A stretch of 64,000 nt of DNA from Cyprinodon diabolis (taxonomy: Eukaryota; Chordata; Actinopteri; Cyprinodontiformes; Cyprinodontidae): assembly GCA_030533445.1 (NCBI GenBank), contig CM060064.1, forward strand, positions 6,092,379 to 6,156,378, in the 5' to 3' direction. Shown here one piece after another: positions 12,368 through 23,467 of this stretch. A program made the position numbers and the translations under genes. Positions within the stretch are counted from its first letter, which is position 1. Each line of letters starts with the position of its first letter. The notes beneath the pieces were generated by a model. The model worked only from the letters and a program-made list of their open reading frames with translations. It made no database searches and was not told where the DNA came from.

Positions 12368-13065
12368 AGGGGAATGCCGTTTTTTTTTTTACCTTGGGCC
12401 CTTGATTTTACGTTATTACATCATGTTCTACTCACCGATATCAGTTCTGACATTTAGAGCTGTTCTAAAGATATTCCGTTAGGTTATATCCAAGTAACGT
12501 TTTCCTATGGGCCACGACTTGAAGGCACAAACTAAACTGTTCAGAATTTATCATTTATGGTTCACCAGCATTCATAACATGTAGGCGAATCACTGTCCCC
12601 CAGACTCTGGACTGGAGTTGTGACAGGCAGCCCGGGCCACAGCTTATATTCATTCGGCTAGCTAATCTGAATCGTTCAATCCCATTTGGAGAGCGAGATC
12701 ATCTGTGGTAGTAGCACTAGACATCTTCCAGGCATGTGAGTAAAACTAGCAACAGTTCAGCGGAGAGGAAGAATGAATGGTAGCCGGCGCACGCGGATGA
12801 CGTCATACATGCGCTTCTTTGTTTTAAAAAAATATATAATATAACAAATATAACCGCGGATGTCTGGGGGACAGTGATTGACCTACATGTTATGAATGCT
12901 GACGTACCATAAAGAACAAATTATGAACAGTTTAGTTTGTGCTTCCAACTCGTTGCCCATAGAAGGACGTTTCCAAATGACACCAAACTCATATGGGTGA
13001 GTAGAACATGATCTAATAACGTAAAATCAAGGGCCCAATGTAAAAAAAAAAAATGACGTTCTCCT
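12368..13065. mobile_element. 698-bp palindromic MITE with TTAA target duplication (Kolobok/piggyBac-like)
   Basis: The element is bracketed by TTAA (12364-12367 and 13066-13069). It begins AGGGGAATGCCG and ends GACGTTCTCCT, giving long, imperfect inverted repeats of about 200 bp. Matched blocks include TTGGGCCCTTGATTTTACGT with its inverse near 13017-13037, and ACTGTCCCCCAGAC with GTCTGGGGGACAGT. The unique middle is about 200 bp. There is no open frame, so it is non-autonomous. TTAA duplications with termini beginning RGGG are described for Kolobok, and piggyBac also uses TTAA. Assignment to Kolobok is an inference. Confidence 0.75.
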
Positions 13066-13069
13066 TTAA

Positions 13070-13830
13070 TAAAAAAACACCATTAATCTAAAAAATAGAA
13101 AAATATTAAAGAATTCTGAAGATTTGGGCTGGCATGAGATTCCCGTAATGACCATATAGAATTGTATTCTATTCTACATCAATAGAATAGAATAGAGCAA
13201 TTATTTGTTTATAATAAAGATCCTTAACGTGTTCCTGCCACATGGGACAGGAGAGGATTGTCTCTGGTTCTGTTGTGAGCAGCCGTTTCAGCGGGTCGGG
13301 GTCTTATGTCCATCTGTGCTACTCGGGGAAACTCAGAGTCAGACCAAATACAACAAAGTTGGTATTACAGAATCTTTAACTTTTGGGGCACTGATGTAAC
13401 TTTTAAAAGATCCACTGATGATGCTTCAGGTCAATAGGGGGTTTTGCCTGCAAAACACAGCTTAGACTGCAGGTTGCTATATTGGTCGATCAACATGCAG
13501 CAATTTAACAAAACTCCTCATCCGTTTTATCTGAACGGGTGCACCAGCAGATAAAACGCATGATTTTAGGTCAGAGCTCTTTCTAAGAAGGATGCAGAAC
13601 CCTTTTGCCAGCAAACATGGACCACGGTTCTAGAGATTGCACCAGGTGTGACGTAATGTCCAGCTGGAAGTTCAGGTCTCTCCGTTGCATCCAGACTGAG
13701 GTCCAAGGGGAGGAGAGAGAAAAAAGGTGTTCTCTGTGAATTTATATGAGGCGCTGGGCATGGTTCAAGATTTTAATGTTAGCGTGACATGCTGCATCAA
13801 AAAGCAGTCATTATCTGATACCCTCAGTCA
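13070..13830. other. Unassigned stretch with a small perfect hairpin at 13166-13193
   Basis: ATTCTATTCTA (13166-13176) pairs perfectly with TAGAATAGAAT (13183-13193) around a 6-nt loop. The open frame at 13205-13399 has no recognisable product. Confidence 0.35.
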
Positions 13831-13834
13831 AACT

Positions 13835-14135
13835 GTGGTTCTGTGTAGAGGAGTTTTTCCTCTCCACGGTTGCTGCATGCATGCTCACTGTGTGGAATTG
13901 CTGTAGAATGAACAATTATGCAAGCAAAGTTCTACTGTTGCTACGTGCTTACCCAGGAAGAGCAAACCCTGCAAAGTCAATAAGTCTATCATGAAATCAG
14001 CTATTTTTCCTCTGATAGAAATCTTTGAACCGATCTGCCTGGAGGATCTGATTGAATTAACTGTGCAAAGTACCTAGAGATTAAATTGGTCCTGAAGTGT
14101 TAATCTCTAAATAAGCTGAATTCAAATGAATTGTC
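13835..14135 (+). repeat. Degenerate SINE/LINE-tail copy
   Basis: Carries diverged versions of GAGTTTTTCCTCTCCAC, GCATGCTCACTGTG, ATAGAAATCTTTGAA and GATCTG, in the order found in the better copies at 21370 and 53195. It ends in an AATTG-rich tail near 14130. It is an old copy. Confidence 0.5.
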
Positions 14136-15435
14136 TTTCGCCTTAAACATTTTAAAGGTGTATCTTAAAGATGATGTGGATCCATGTTGTCATTTTGCTT
14201 AAAATGTATCATTAATCTTTTAACTGATGCGGATCAATATATTGTTAGACTTTTACCTTCCAAATCCTGTTAAACTCCCACAACAGCATTTTTTCAAATA
14301 AACCACTTACCCACTAAATCTATTCTATGTACTTTTCATTGTAATTGCTGAAAATCAAATAAAACTTTTATTTTTTTAAAACTGCCTATTTTTAAAAACT
14401 TACTTTGAACCTGCTTATTGAATTTACAGTATCTCTTTTTCCATAGATCTCCGAATAAACAATTGTTTAATATTATCACAAGCTTTTAATACATTTAATA
14501 CCAATACAAAAACAATATAAGTGTTCCTGTGTTCTGCTGTAAGTTTAAAACAGTGCTGCACCAACACAATGATCATTAAAACCAGAAATATTTCGTTTTT
14601 GATCCTTGGTGTACTTTGAGACCATAAACAGGCAAAACAGTTTCTTAAATGTAATTATTTTTTTAAATGTATTATTTAAAATTATTGAAATTTCACTTTC
14701 CAATTTTTAGGGGGCACCATTATTGAAGTGAATATTTTCTTTACCAATCACTGAAGAAACAATTCTAAAAATATATATATTTTGCTTTTCTCTTTTTAGC
14801 TTATTATTTTACCTTCAATATCCCTAATCTTCCGCCTTCATTTCAGCTTTTTGTAAAGTAGATTGCCTTTACTTTAAAGCTGTTCTCCAATTATGGCTCA
14901 ATGATTTCAGGGAAGGGCATTGTAATTAGAGAGATGTCTATTTGGTTTTTCGATGAACAACAAAGGACCTTTTTTTCCATTAGCCTTTGAAAGAAAAAGA
15001 AGAAGAAAAAACACAGCAGTTGTCAGTATCTCAAGTAGGACTATTACTATGGTTGAACATATTAACGGTTTAACCTGGGGAAGAGGCCAGCCTATTACAT
15101 ATTAAAAGAGCATGAATGGAAAAATATATCTTCTAACTGTAGAAATCCAAACGGGGCTATATGGGTCTGAGTGTTTACCTCATAATAGATGGCCTAATGA
15201 GCAAATGTTGACTTCACTTGGAGAGAAAAGAAGCTTCACAAAATTTCAGAAAAATATTGTATCTTCATTTCTTGTTGAAAAAAACCCGAGTCATGCTGTC
15301 AACAAAACAGAAAAATACGAATAAAAAAATAATCTTTCCCATAACCAACTGTTTCTTTGAACTGATCACTGGTTCTCAGTGGGGTTGGATTATGAGGAAG
15401 GTACTTGGTCCTACTACAAATGTTCCACTTTCCTT
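14136..15435. other. AT-rich non-coding stretch, nothing recognised
   Basis: The stretch has many homopolymeric A/T runs and short frames without motifs (15112-15324, 15218-15445). I can support no feature here. Confidence 0.3.
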
Positions 15436-15439
15436 TATG

Positions 15440-15665
15440 TTCTGAGTAGGTTATAAGTCCCGGGTTCGATCCCCACATCTTCCACCCTGGGTCTCTGAGC
15501 AAAACCATTAACCCCACACTGCTCCCTAGACGGCCCAGGATGGCAGCCCTCTGCTCCCCAAGGGGATGGGTTAAATGCAGAGATACATTTCTCCAGTGTG
15601 AGATCAATAAAGCTCTATTATTATTATCAGTAGTAGTAGTAGTATTATTATTAGTATTATTATTA
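15440..15665 (+). repeat. tRNA-type SINE remnant with LINE-like tail and (ATT)n microsatellite
   Basis: A B-box-like GGGTTCGATCC (15462-15472) is followed by a conserved fish SINE body (GCTCCCCAAGGGGATGGG, GTTAAATGCAGAG) and the tail GTGTGAGATCAATAAAG. A trinucleotide run (ATT/AGT) follows at 15616-15665. The A-box half is not clear, so the 5' end is truncated or decayed. A related antisense copy lies at 57728-57892. Confidence 0.65.
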
Positions 15666-15669
15666 TGCT

Positions 15670-17895
15670 AACGTTTCTTGAACAAAATTGTTGAATGGTT
15701 GAAAGAAGTTAAACTTGGATGTTCTGTCCTACTTGTTAATCATGCAGGGGCATCTAAAGCATTTGTGATGTGGCAGGGGGACTCATTGGCGTCTAGATGA
15801 GAAAATACAGGAACGGAAACACTTTCTTGAAACCTGCTTTAGTCTCACAGTTTAAATATCAAATTCAGAATTTTTCAATGTGACTGATGCACACCCCCAC
15901 TAATGGATGGAGTGGTCAGTAGGGAAGTTTCTCTGTGACCTCCCCTCTTCTCCTAACGCCAAACACCCACAAACGTTTCTGATTTGATGTTAAAGTAGTA
16001 GGGAAGCGGCCGTTCCAACTGTTGCATTTCCAAATTCTACCGAGTCGACTTTACTCGAGTGAATAAAGTGAATGTGATTTGTCATTTATCAAGAGGGCGG
16101 GATTGTTGTGGCGGAAGGTTCGCAAGTCCTTTGGTGTAGCCGGTTTGTCAGAAGCATCAGTTAGCAACTTAATGCTAGCAGGTTCCCAATGGTAAATTCC
16201 ATTGGGACCAAGTAGCACTAAATTGGTGACTTAGAAACGACACTGTCAAGGAACGCTATGGACAGCGGAAACATGCAACAGGAGGAGAGTTTCGTGTCGG
16301 AGGATAAGTCTCCTCCGTCATACATTTTTTATTTAGCCAGAATGATTTGACATTTAAATACGACTTCCCTAAGACTTTAATGTTATTCTTGTCAATAATA
16401 AGAATTCAAGGAGATGGCACTGGTACACCAACATACAAATGGAAGACAACAATTAGCCCTAATTTAAGTAATTTGAAATCAGTCTGACTTCAATCTGGAA
16501 AAGAAGCCAAATTTAGTGGATATGCAAAGTCATAAAAGACAGGTCCTGAAAGATGTACAGCTGTGGTCCAAGTGAAAGAAGAATCTTAAACTTATTGATT
16601 TAGTGGGGTATATCTAAATCTAATAAAACTTATTTTAAAGTTGTTTTTGTATTATCCCTCTTATATTATATATTATTTTATTAAGATTTTCATCAATGAA
16701 ACTGCGGTATTCATACTCCTTCATTGCCCTTTATCACTATTATTGTAGAAGCTTTAATGGAAGATGATGGCTTCTGGTTTAGGGGAAGCATTAGACATTA
16801 AACTGTCTTAAAATGAACAAGATTTTGGCTTTTTTATGTCTAATTAAACAATATTTTTCTTTGTGTTTGTATTCTTCTTTCCGATCTGGTTAATAACAAT
16901 GGAAGCAATAAGAGAGCCATTTTGTTAAAGTAAAAATTGAAAAAGCCTTGAATTCATACAGTTAGTGCTCTCTAGACACAATTCTTTGTAACATTGTATT
17001 TTCTTTTCCCTACATACTGCAGGCAGATGGCTGGGGACTAGAAGGCCAAACTGGTTGAAACCAGCTAATTGGTTTGTTGGGAAATCAATAAAAAACAGAC
17101 CCTCCCCTCTGCATGCAGTCCATCACTCCTGCTCTGCAATTACAGCATTGATTGGCTGATGCTAATTGCACATCTCATTACCAGAGGTTTCAACCAATTT
17201 CAATATCAACAGCCGCAGAATTCAGAGATAAACCTGGATTTCTGTCTCGCAAACACAAGAGTACAACTTCATATAAATATTTTATTGACAAAATAAATTA
17301 AAAAAAATGAATTACAGTAGACTTTTAATGTGATGGACAGGTAAACAATAAAAAGCAAACCTAGAATCTTTGAGTCCCAAAGATCTACTTCGACATAAGG
17401 CAGTTATAACTGTATTCTGTTAATGTTACATCCTGTTTAGTGTTGCAGCTTGTTAGTTGCCAAACCTATATTCTGCACCTGCTGGGTTGATCTTTATTTT
17501 TAGGAGTTTGGTTTTGCTCTCTAAAGCTTCAGTAAACATTTCCTGTAATTCTGTGTTATTATCGAGTTGTCAATGTGCAGTAGGAACCTGCTACTCTTTA
17601 ATATCAGGTAGTAGAGCGTGTGGTGTAGTCATGGACACACTAGAACATCATATGAAGAAGCAGAAGACAGAAAAAACTCATAAAGGGGGCAGATAAAAAA
17701 AATCATTATTGTCACAACTACTGATACATTTTTGCAGTTGAGAAGTTTTCAGTGTTAATTGGAACCATGTGAGGGGGAAGACTGATGGGAGATGGACTAG
17801 AAGCTGAAGAGCCTCGTCAAAAATTATAGCACATACCAGTGCAGTAATTAGTGAAAGTCTGATACCGGAGAAGTTTTACTTTATTTGCAACAAAA
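15670..17895. other. Unassigned stretch
   Basis: 15890-16330 is less AT-rich and has several CpG sites, but no open frame or promoter signature I can defend. 17069-17296 and 17457-17696 are short frames without domains. Confidence 0.3.
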
Positions 17896-17904
17896 GCCTT
17901 GTTT

Positions 17905-18556
17905 GGTCATGATCTTGGGGCTGGTGGCTGGCTTAATTGCTTATTCCATTCACCTGTCTAACTCTGCCCAGTTGCTCATTACCACTTATCTGATCCACCT
18001 TTTTCCAGTTTCTATTTATGCTGCCTGTTTTCCAGCCACCAGTGCCAAATAATTCAAGCCTAGAGTGAGAAATATGTAGCGTACCCAGTGTAATTGTTTT
18101 GACCACCTGATCGTGGCTGTTTTTGCCCTGGATTACTAAGTATTGGGTTGCCCCTGCTTTGGTCTGTTTTTGCCTTTCTCCTGTCTTCTGACTGCTTTTT
18201 GCCTGTTAGACGCCTTGGGAACTGTCCCCTAACCCCTTGGTACTTCTGCATCTTTCTGATCTTCTGGTCTGGTCTCGTTACCTGATCTGGATTCTGCATC
18301 TGGACCCTCCTGCTCTTCAGCTTCTGCTGACTGTTCTGCTCCGTCCTTGAACTCTCAGGGCGGCTCCAACCGCATGTTGTGGAGAAGCCATCTGACTGGC
18401 TCCAACTCCGTCCTCTGGGCACGAGCTAAACTAAAACCCAGCAAGCCAGTCACAGCTGACGCCTTGCAAATCCAAAGCTTTTCAATAAAGCGACTTTCCT
18501 TTGAACTACCTGTTCTGTCTGCCTGAATTCTGAGTCCAATTGTCTAAGCCTTGACA
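17905..18556 (+). repeat. Solo LTR, chromovirus-like, with perfect 5-bp target duplication TGTTT
   Basis: TGTTT flanks the unit on both sides (17900-17904, 18557-18561). The unit begins GGTCATGATC, where the family start is TGTCATGATC (first base mutated), and ends CCTTGACA. In order it carries a TATA-like TATTTATG at 18013, a transcript-start-like GCCAAATAATTC at 18043 and a poly(A) signal AATAAA near 18484. Length is 652 bp, against 641 bp for the intact LTRs at 22.8 and 24.8 kb, whose organisation it shares. No internal sequence is left, so it arose by LTR-LTR recombination. Confidence 0.8.
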
Positions 18557-18561
18557 TGTTT

Positions 18562-19080
18562 ATTGTACATTCCTCAAACAAATAAATAGTGTTCTTAGTT
18601 AGAGTAGAGTTCTTATTGTTATAGACAATGAAATGCTGCTGCTTTTAACATAAAGAATGAGTGAGGGCAGTTGAGGGAGTGTTTAATGTTAGTTTTTTAA
18701 TTAAAAAAGTGATCTAATTAATTTTCACATTTTGGTAAGCTGTTACTTTACTTGCAATCCAACACAGTGCATTACTATAACTCGATCAATCAAAGCGACT
18801 TTTAATAAGCACTTTTCTTTGCACTGGGGAGAGATTTTTACTGCAGAGACGAGCAGAGAGCTGAAATAGAGCCCAACGTGACACAGACTTGCGGAAGAAC
18901 CTTTAATGTAGCGGGTTCTCAGCTTCCCTGAACACAGACTGAGTGGAGAGACGGTGGAGCAGAGCCACTGATTCACTGAGAGCGTTTCTAAAGAAAAATA
19001 CTAACATCAAAAAAAGTATTACTGTTTTTTTTTAAATATATTTCAGGAATAGTGGAACTCCTGTTTAATCCTGTTACAAA
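18562..19080. other. Spacer between solo LTR and LINE, nothing recognised
   Basis: The minus-strand open frame at 18743-18976 has no recognisable domain. No repeat ends were found. Confidence 0.3.
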
Positions 19081-19082
19081 GC

Positions 19083-19835
19083 ATTTTTAACACCTTGCTG
19101 GACACCATCATCCCACAGCATCTGATGGGCAAACTGGAACAGCTGGGCTTCAATTCACCCCTCCGCAATTGGCTGCTAGACTTCCTCACAGACAGACCTC
19201 AGTCAGTCCGGGTTGGACAGAACACCTCTGATGTCATCAGTCTAAACACAGGCTCCCCTCAGGGCTGCGTCCTGAGCCGCCTGCTGTTCACCCTGATGAC
19301 AAATGACTGCATCCCCAGGTTCACCACCAATCACATGGTGAAGTTTGCAGACGACACAACAGTGGTGGGCCTCATCAGAGACGACAACGTCCAGAACTAC
19401 AGAGAGGAGGTGGAGCAGTTGGTGGACTGATGTAAAGATAACAGCCTGATCCTGAACGTGGAGAAGATGAATGAGACCATCTTGGACTTCAGGAAGAACT
19501 GGCCTAACCACGCTCCACTGGTCATCAACAGCTCAGCTGTAGAGGTGGTCAACAGCACTAAATTCCTGGGGGTGCACATCACAGATACCCTCACCTGGAC
19601 TGTAAACCTCACTGGTCAAAAGAGCACAGAAGCACATGTACTTTTTGCGGAGGATGAGGAGAGCTCACCTGCCCCCACCCATCCTCCCCACCTTCTACAG
19701 AAGCACCATAGAGAGCGTTCTGACCAGCTGTCTCACTGTGTGGTGTGGAGGCTGCAGTTCCTCAGACTGGAAGAAAGTAAGGAGAGTGGTGAGAACAGCA
19801 GAGAAGATCATTGGGGCTCCTGTTCCCTCCATTAA
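19083..19835 (+). pseudogene. LINE reverse transcriptase fragment (broken)
   Basis: Non-LTR reverse transcriptase copies element RNA at the nicked target. The frame shows the RT blocks NWLLDFLTDRPQSV, TGSPQGCVLS and KFADDTTVVG, the last containing the catalytic ADD. It is closed by a TGA at 19428-19430, where related elements have Trp (VD-stop-CKDN). It then continues in frame through NVEKMNETILDF and changes frame near 19620. The true continuation is YFLRRMRRAHLPPP and TVWCGGCSSSDWKK, in the frame starting 19636. The element is therefore dead. Confidence 0.85.
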
Positions 19836-19947
19836 ATAATTTTTCATCCCAGCGCTGCGTGTCTCGAGCCCGTAACATTATCAATGACCCCTCAAACCCC
19901 CACCATGAACTGTTCTCCCTGCTGCCCTCTGGGAAGAGGCTTTGAAG

Positions 19948-20426
19948 TAGAGTCCTGCACGGGTCGAGTTTTACCAACCCGCACCAACCCGAACCCGTTA
20001 GGATGACTACCGAACCCGACCCGTCACCCGCGGATATCTTCAATTCAAATCCGAACCCGACCCGACCCGTTGATATTTAACTCGCAACCCGACCCGTTAA
20101 CACATCAAGTAATAGGCTATAGTACGCTGCGCTGCAGAACAGCGCCATTAACACTGCAGCAGACGTGTATGCGCTGACTGTGGCCTTTTTGGAGGGAAGC
20201 CCACACTGCCGGCAGGGCTTTAAGCTACAACAAGGGTGACCCCAGACAGTGCCTGATTAATATAACATTTCTGATGTCCATAACAACACACACGCATAAA
20301 ACAAAAATCACCAACTACCCGCCCGCACTAAAAAAACCCAACCCGTTTATTTTTATTTATGTATTTTTCACCCTCAAAAGAGCATTTTAGCGGGACCGCG
20401 GGTACCCGACCCGTTTCAGAACTCTA
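19948..20426. mobile_element. 479-bp non-autonomous hAT element rich in ACCCGACCCG
   Basis: The element is flanked by an 8-bp target duplication with one mismatch, CTTTGAAG (19940-19947) and CCTTGAAG (20427-20434). Its ends are TAGAGTCCTGCACGGGTCG and the inverse of TAGAGTTCTGAAACGGGTCG. The interior is rich in CCCGACCCG words near both ends. The 8-bp duplication and short imperfect inverted ends fit hAT elements. It splits the host LINE at ...GGGAAGAGGCTTTGAAG|CATCC, so it is younger than the LINE. There is no transposase frame. Confidence 0.85.
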
Positions 20427-20749
20427 CCTTGAAGCATCCGATGCAGGTCCAGCAGATTCTAGAACAGTTTCTTCCCCACTGCCATTAGACTGCTGAATGT
20501 TGTATAAAATGGGGTTATAAAAAAAGAACCCTAAAAGTTGGAAACTGTAAATCACATACAGTCGTATGTTTACATTTATCCCTGCTGCTTACCTTTAATC
20601 GGTGCTCCACTTTAAAAACTGTAAATGTCTGTAGAGCTGTACTGAACATAATTTCTTTTCATATACACTTGTGTGTACGAAATGACAAAAAAAATCTTTC
20701 TAAGTCTGAGCATCTTTGATGCTCCTGAAGCACGTACAGTAAAGTGTGT

Positions 20750-21365
20750 ATAGATGTGTCTGATGCTTCTGCTGCTCCTGTGTTCAATGGCAGAGAGCGC
20801 CTTTACTATATTTGCTGTGATCTATAAAAAAAAGCAGTTTTACTATATTTTCATGCCAGAAAGTCCACCTCAAAACATCCTCTGTGCAGTCCATTTATCA
20901 AGATTACGATCCTGTCCTCATATACTGGCGGCGCGCTGTCACTGGGAATCCCCACCAGCAGCTGCCCAGTCACCTCTTGGGGGTTCCCGCTATAGTTCGT
21001 GGCGGCTGGAAGTTGATGTTAGCATTTTTTTCCGGTATATGGTACAAACTGACTGTTTCAGTGGAATGATCATTCCTGCCAGCTCCCAGATCAGCTTCTC
21101 TGATGGATGATGTGGCGCGTTGAACAACAAAAATTGTATATTTCCAACTCCAGCATCTGCTGCTTGTGAAAAAAAAAATTCCAGGGAAAAACAGGGTGTA
21201 CAATTAGTAATTTTGTTTGTAAAGGGTGCAAAATGTATGCCCTTAAGCACTGCTAGCTAAAGCTGAAGTCAATATTGGTATAGGGTACCATAAGGTAAAA
21301 CATTATTAAAGTACCTCAAAAGCAGTGAATGAATATTAGCAGTATGTATTCGTGGTCAGCGTCAG
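20750..21365. other. Unassigned stretch
   Basis: Overlapping frames on both strands (20754-21110, 20970-21250) show no known domain. The stretch is moderately GC-rich around 20920-21010. It may be part of an unrecognised repeat. Confidence 0.3.
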
Positions 21366-21369
21366 CAGA

Positions 21370-21632
21370 TGGCCGCTCACACTGAGCCTGGTTCTGCTGG
21401 AGGTTTCTTCCTGTTAAAAGGGAGTTTTTCCTCTCCACTGTCACTCCAACATGCATAGTATGAGGGATTGCATTTGAGTCACAGAGTTGATGCAATCAAC
21501 TGGTTTTCCTTAGATAGAAAACTTTGAATCAATATAACTGTATGATCTGGTGAATGGTAAAGTGTCTTGAGATGACATATGTTTTGAATTGGCGCTATAC
21601 AAATACACTGATTTAAATTGAATTAATGTAAT
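21370..21632 (+). repeat. Fish SINE/LINE-tail copy with AATTG-type 3' end
   Basis: Contains CTGGTTCTGCTGGAGGTTTC, AAAGGGAGTTTTTCCTCTCC, TTGATGCAATCAACTGG, TAGATAGAAAACTTTGAATC and TGTATGATCTGGTGAA. It ends in TTGGCGCTATACAAATACAC and an AATTGAATT tail. The copy at 53195-53425 matches it block for block. This is a common fish retroposon tail. The parent element is not identified from this window. Confidence 0.65.
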
Positions 21633-22640
21633 GTAATGGAAAAAAAACTATTAATGCAAGGTGTACTCCGCATTTTGCTCAAAGACTACTGGAAATAGGT
21701 ACCAGCTCCCCATGATGCTGACAGACAAGTGCTAAAAGATGGACTGATAGATGGAGAAGTACAACAGCACAAATCAGTTTTAGTCTTAACAAAAGAAAAC
21801 ATGCAACAAAGAAGAAAATGAAAAGAATAAACAGAGTGATAAAAGGGAGAGAATGGCCCTCTCACTTTATAATGGAGAAAAAACAGAAAAGTCAAAATAT
21901 TGCTTATTCCAAATGTTCTTTTAACAGGTTTGTAAATGAAGCAAAGTGGTAGGAGAATTTGACGTGAACCACACATCCACACGTGCACGCTGGCTGTTCC
22001 CCATCCAATTACATGTTAAACCCTCTTTGCTGTAAGGGCACACACACATGCACATCGTGAACATGCACAGTCTGTGCATGTCCTCTTCTCTCCCATGGGT
22101 CTCTGTTAAAATTGACCTTCTCTGCCTTTCATCACAGGAAAATATCACCTTCAAAGAATAATAAGGCCTCCAGACACATTAATTAGAGAGCCTCAATTTA
22201 GATACATGTCTGAGAGAGAAAAAAGTGCAGAGAAATGGAAGGGAATGCAAGGCAATGTATAAATATTCAATAAGAAAGCCTATCTGCTGTTGTTCTTAAT
22301 ATGTTTTTCAGCAAAAATCCCCCCTGGATGTGTAAGATCTTTGCTTAACTGTATCCTTGAGAGTTATCCTGTCTTTTGTTCAGTTATTTCAACAGCATTG
22401 TATGCTAACCACCATCCAGCATGTCAAAAGAGATCCTGTGTTTTAGTCAGCTCAGGCTGTGGCTTCGTTGGTGTTCTGTGTCTCACCAAGTACCAGAAAC
22501 TCTCACTCCTCAACAGATCTGTCTGTCTATCTGCTGTTTTGCATTTAGGATAAAGACAATCTTTGGTCTGTCAATAGTCTCTAACCAGAACTCCACAAGT
22601 GGAAAATTTGTTGTTTCACCTGGTATAATTTCATCAAAAA
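21633..22640. other. Unassigned stretch
   Basis: Several short frames on both strands have no domain. I see nothing I can support. Confidence 0.3.
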
Positions 22641-22735
22641 TCTTCTTTATAGAATCTCTGGTTAACCGATTATTAATTGTGATAATTATCAACAGATTCA
22701 TCAATTTGCTAAATAATCGTTAGTTGCAGCCATAA
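22641..22735 (-). repeat. Possible hAT terminus
   Basis: On the minus strand the segment begins GGCTGCAACTAACGATTATT and continues with ATTGATGAAT and an AATAATCGG block. This resembles hAT ends of the GGGCTGCAACTAACGATTA type, which I recall from fish genomes. The opposite end was not found. Confidence 0.35.
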
Positions 22736-22815
22736 TCACATTAAACTTGAGGAATTGGGGAAAAAATAATGAACAAAAATTATAATCAGACTGACTATTT
22801 GTTTTCATTTGTTTT

Positions 22816-23456
22816 TGTAATGAACTCAGAATGTAGGACCCAGAATTCGAGGCGAGACAGGCAGTGGGAAAGTTCAAAGCGTTTATTTAACTAAACAGGT
22901 GCGCGAGGCTGCTCGTCTGCTGCGGGGCGGATCTCTGCAGAAACAGGAGAATACAGATCAGTGACTGGAAATGGAGCTTAACACGACTTGGAGCAAAGTC
23001 ACTGACCTGATTCAAAGTTAAGTCCGTTTGCGGAGCTTTGACCGCAGTTGCGGCGGGAGACGCCCCCAGAGTTCCTAGAGAGCGCGCAGCAGACGCCGAG
23101 CAGCAACAGAGTCCAGAAGGGAAATCCAAGGCCGAAGTCAGACGACAGTTCCAGGTTCAGAAGCCGGTAGAATCCAGGGTCAGACAGGACAAACAGAGCA
23201 GACAGGGGCAAGGCAAAAACTCGAAATCCTCAGGGCAGAAACTGGTCAATATCAGGGAAACAGGCAGACTACAGATTGCTAGGGAACGTATCACAAGAAC
23301 ACAAGAATAACCTGGCGCTGATGGGAGGCAAACACACAACTTAAATAGTAGAGGAACCAGGTGGAAATGATCGGCGATAATCAGCCACAGAACCAATTAG
23401 ACAGGAAAGCAAGGAGCAAAGGAAAAAACCAAACCATCAGCGCCGAGATCATGACA
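22816..23456 (-). repeat. 3' LTR of the Gag-chromodomain element
   Basis: This LTR is 641 bp and essentially identical to 24821-25461, apart from ATGGGAGG here against ATAGGAGG there (near 23332). The minus-strand start TGTCATGATC abuts the purine tract, and the end CATTACA abuts the GTTTT duplication. Confidence 0.92.
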
Positions 23457-23467
23457 GAACCCCCCCT

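Larger units (their letters stand above)
19081..20715 (+). mobile_element. 5'-truncated L2-like LINE, interrupted by a hAT element
   Basis: The element starts within the reverse-transcriptase domain and runs to a 3' tail rich in ACGAAATGACAAAA-type sequence near 20690. The 19948-20426 segment is a later DNA-transposon insertion. The LINE text resumes after it with CATCCGATGCAGGTCC and a terminal CCACTGCCATTAGACTGCTGAA block. The 5' end is missing, as in most LINE copies. Clade assignment (L2/CR1 group) is from the protein motifs by eye. Confidence 0.8.

Noticed and set aside
15462..15472. tRNA gene suggested by GGGTTCGATCC
   Set aside because: No cloverleaf or A box fits; the B-box belongs to a tRNA-derived SINE.
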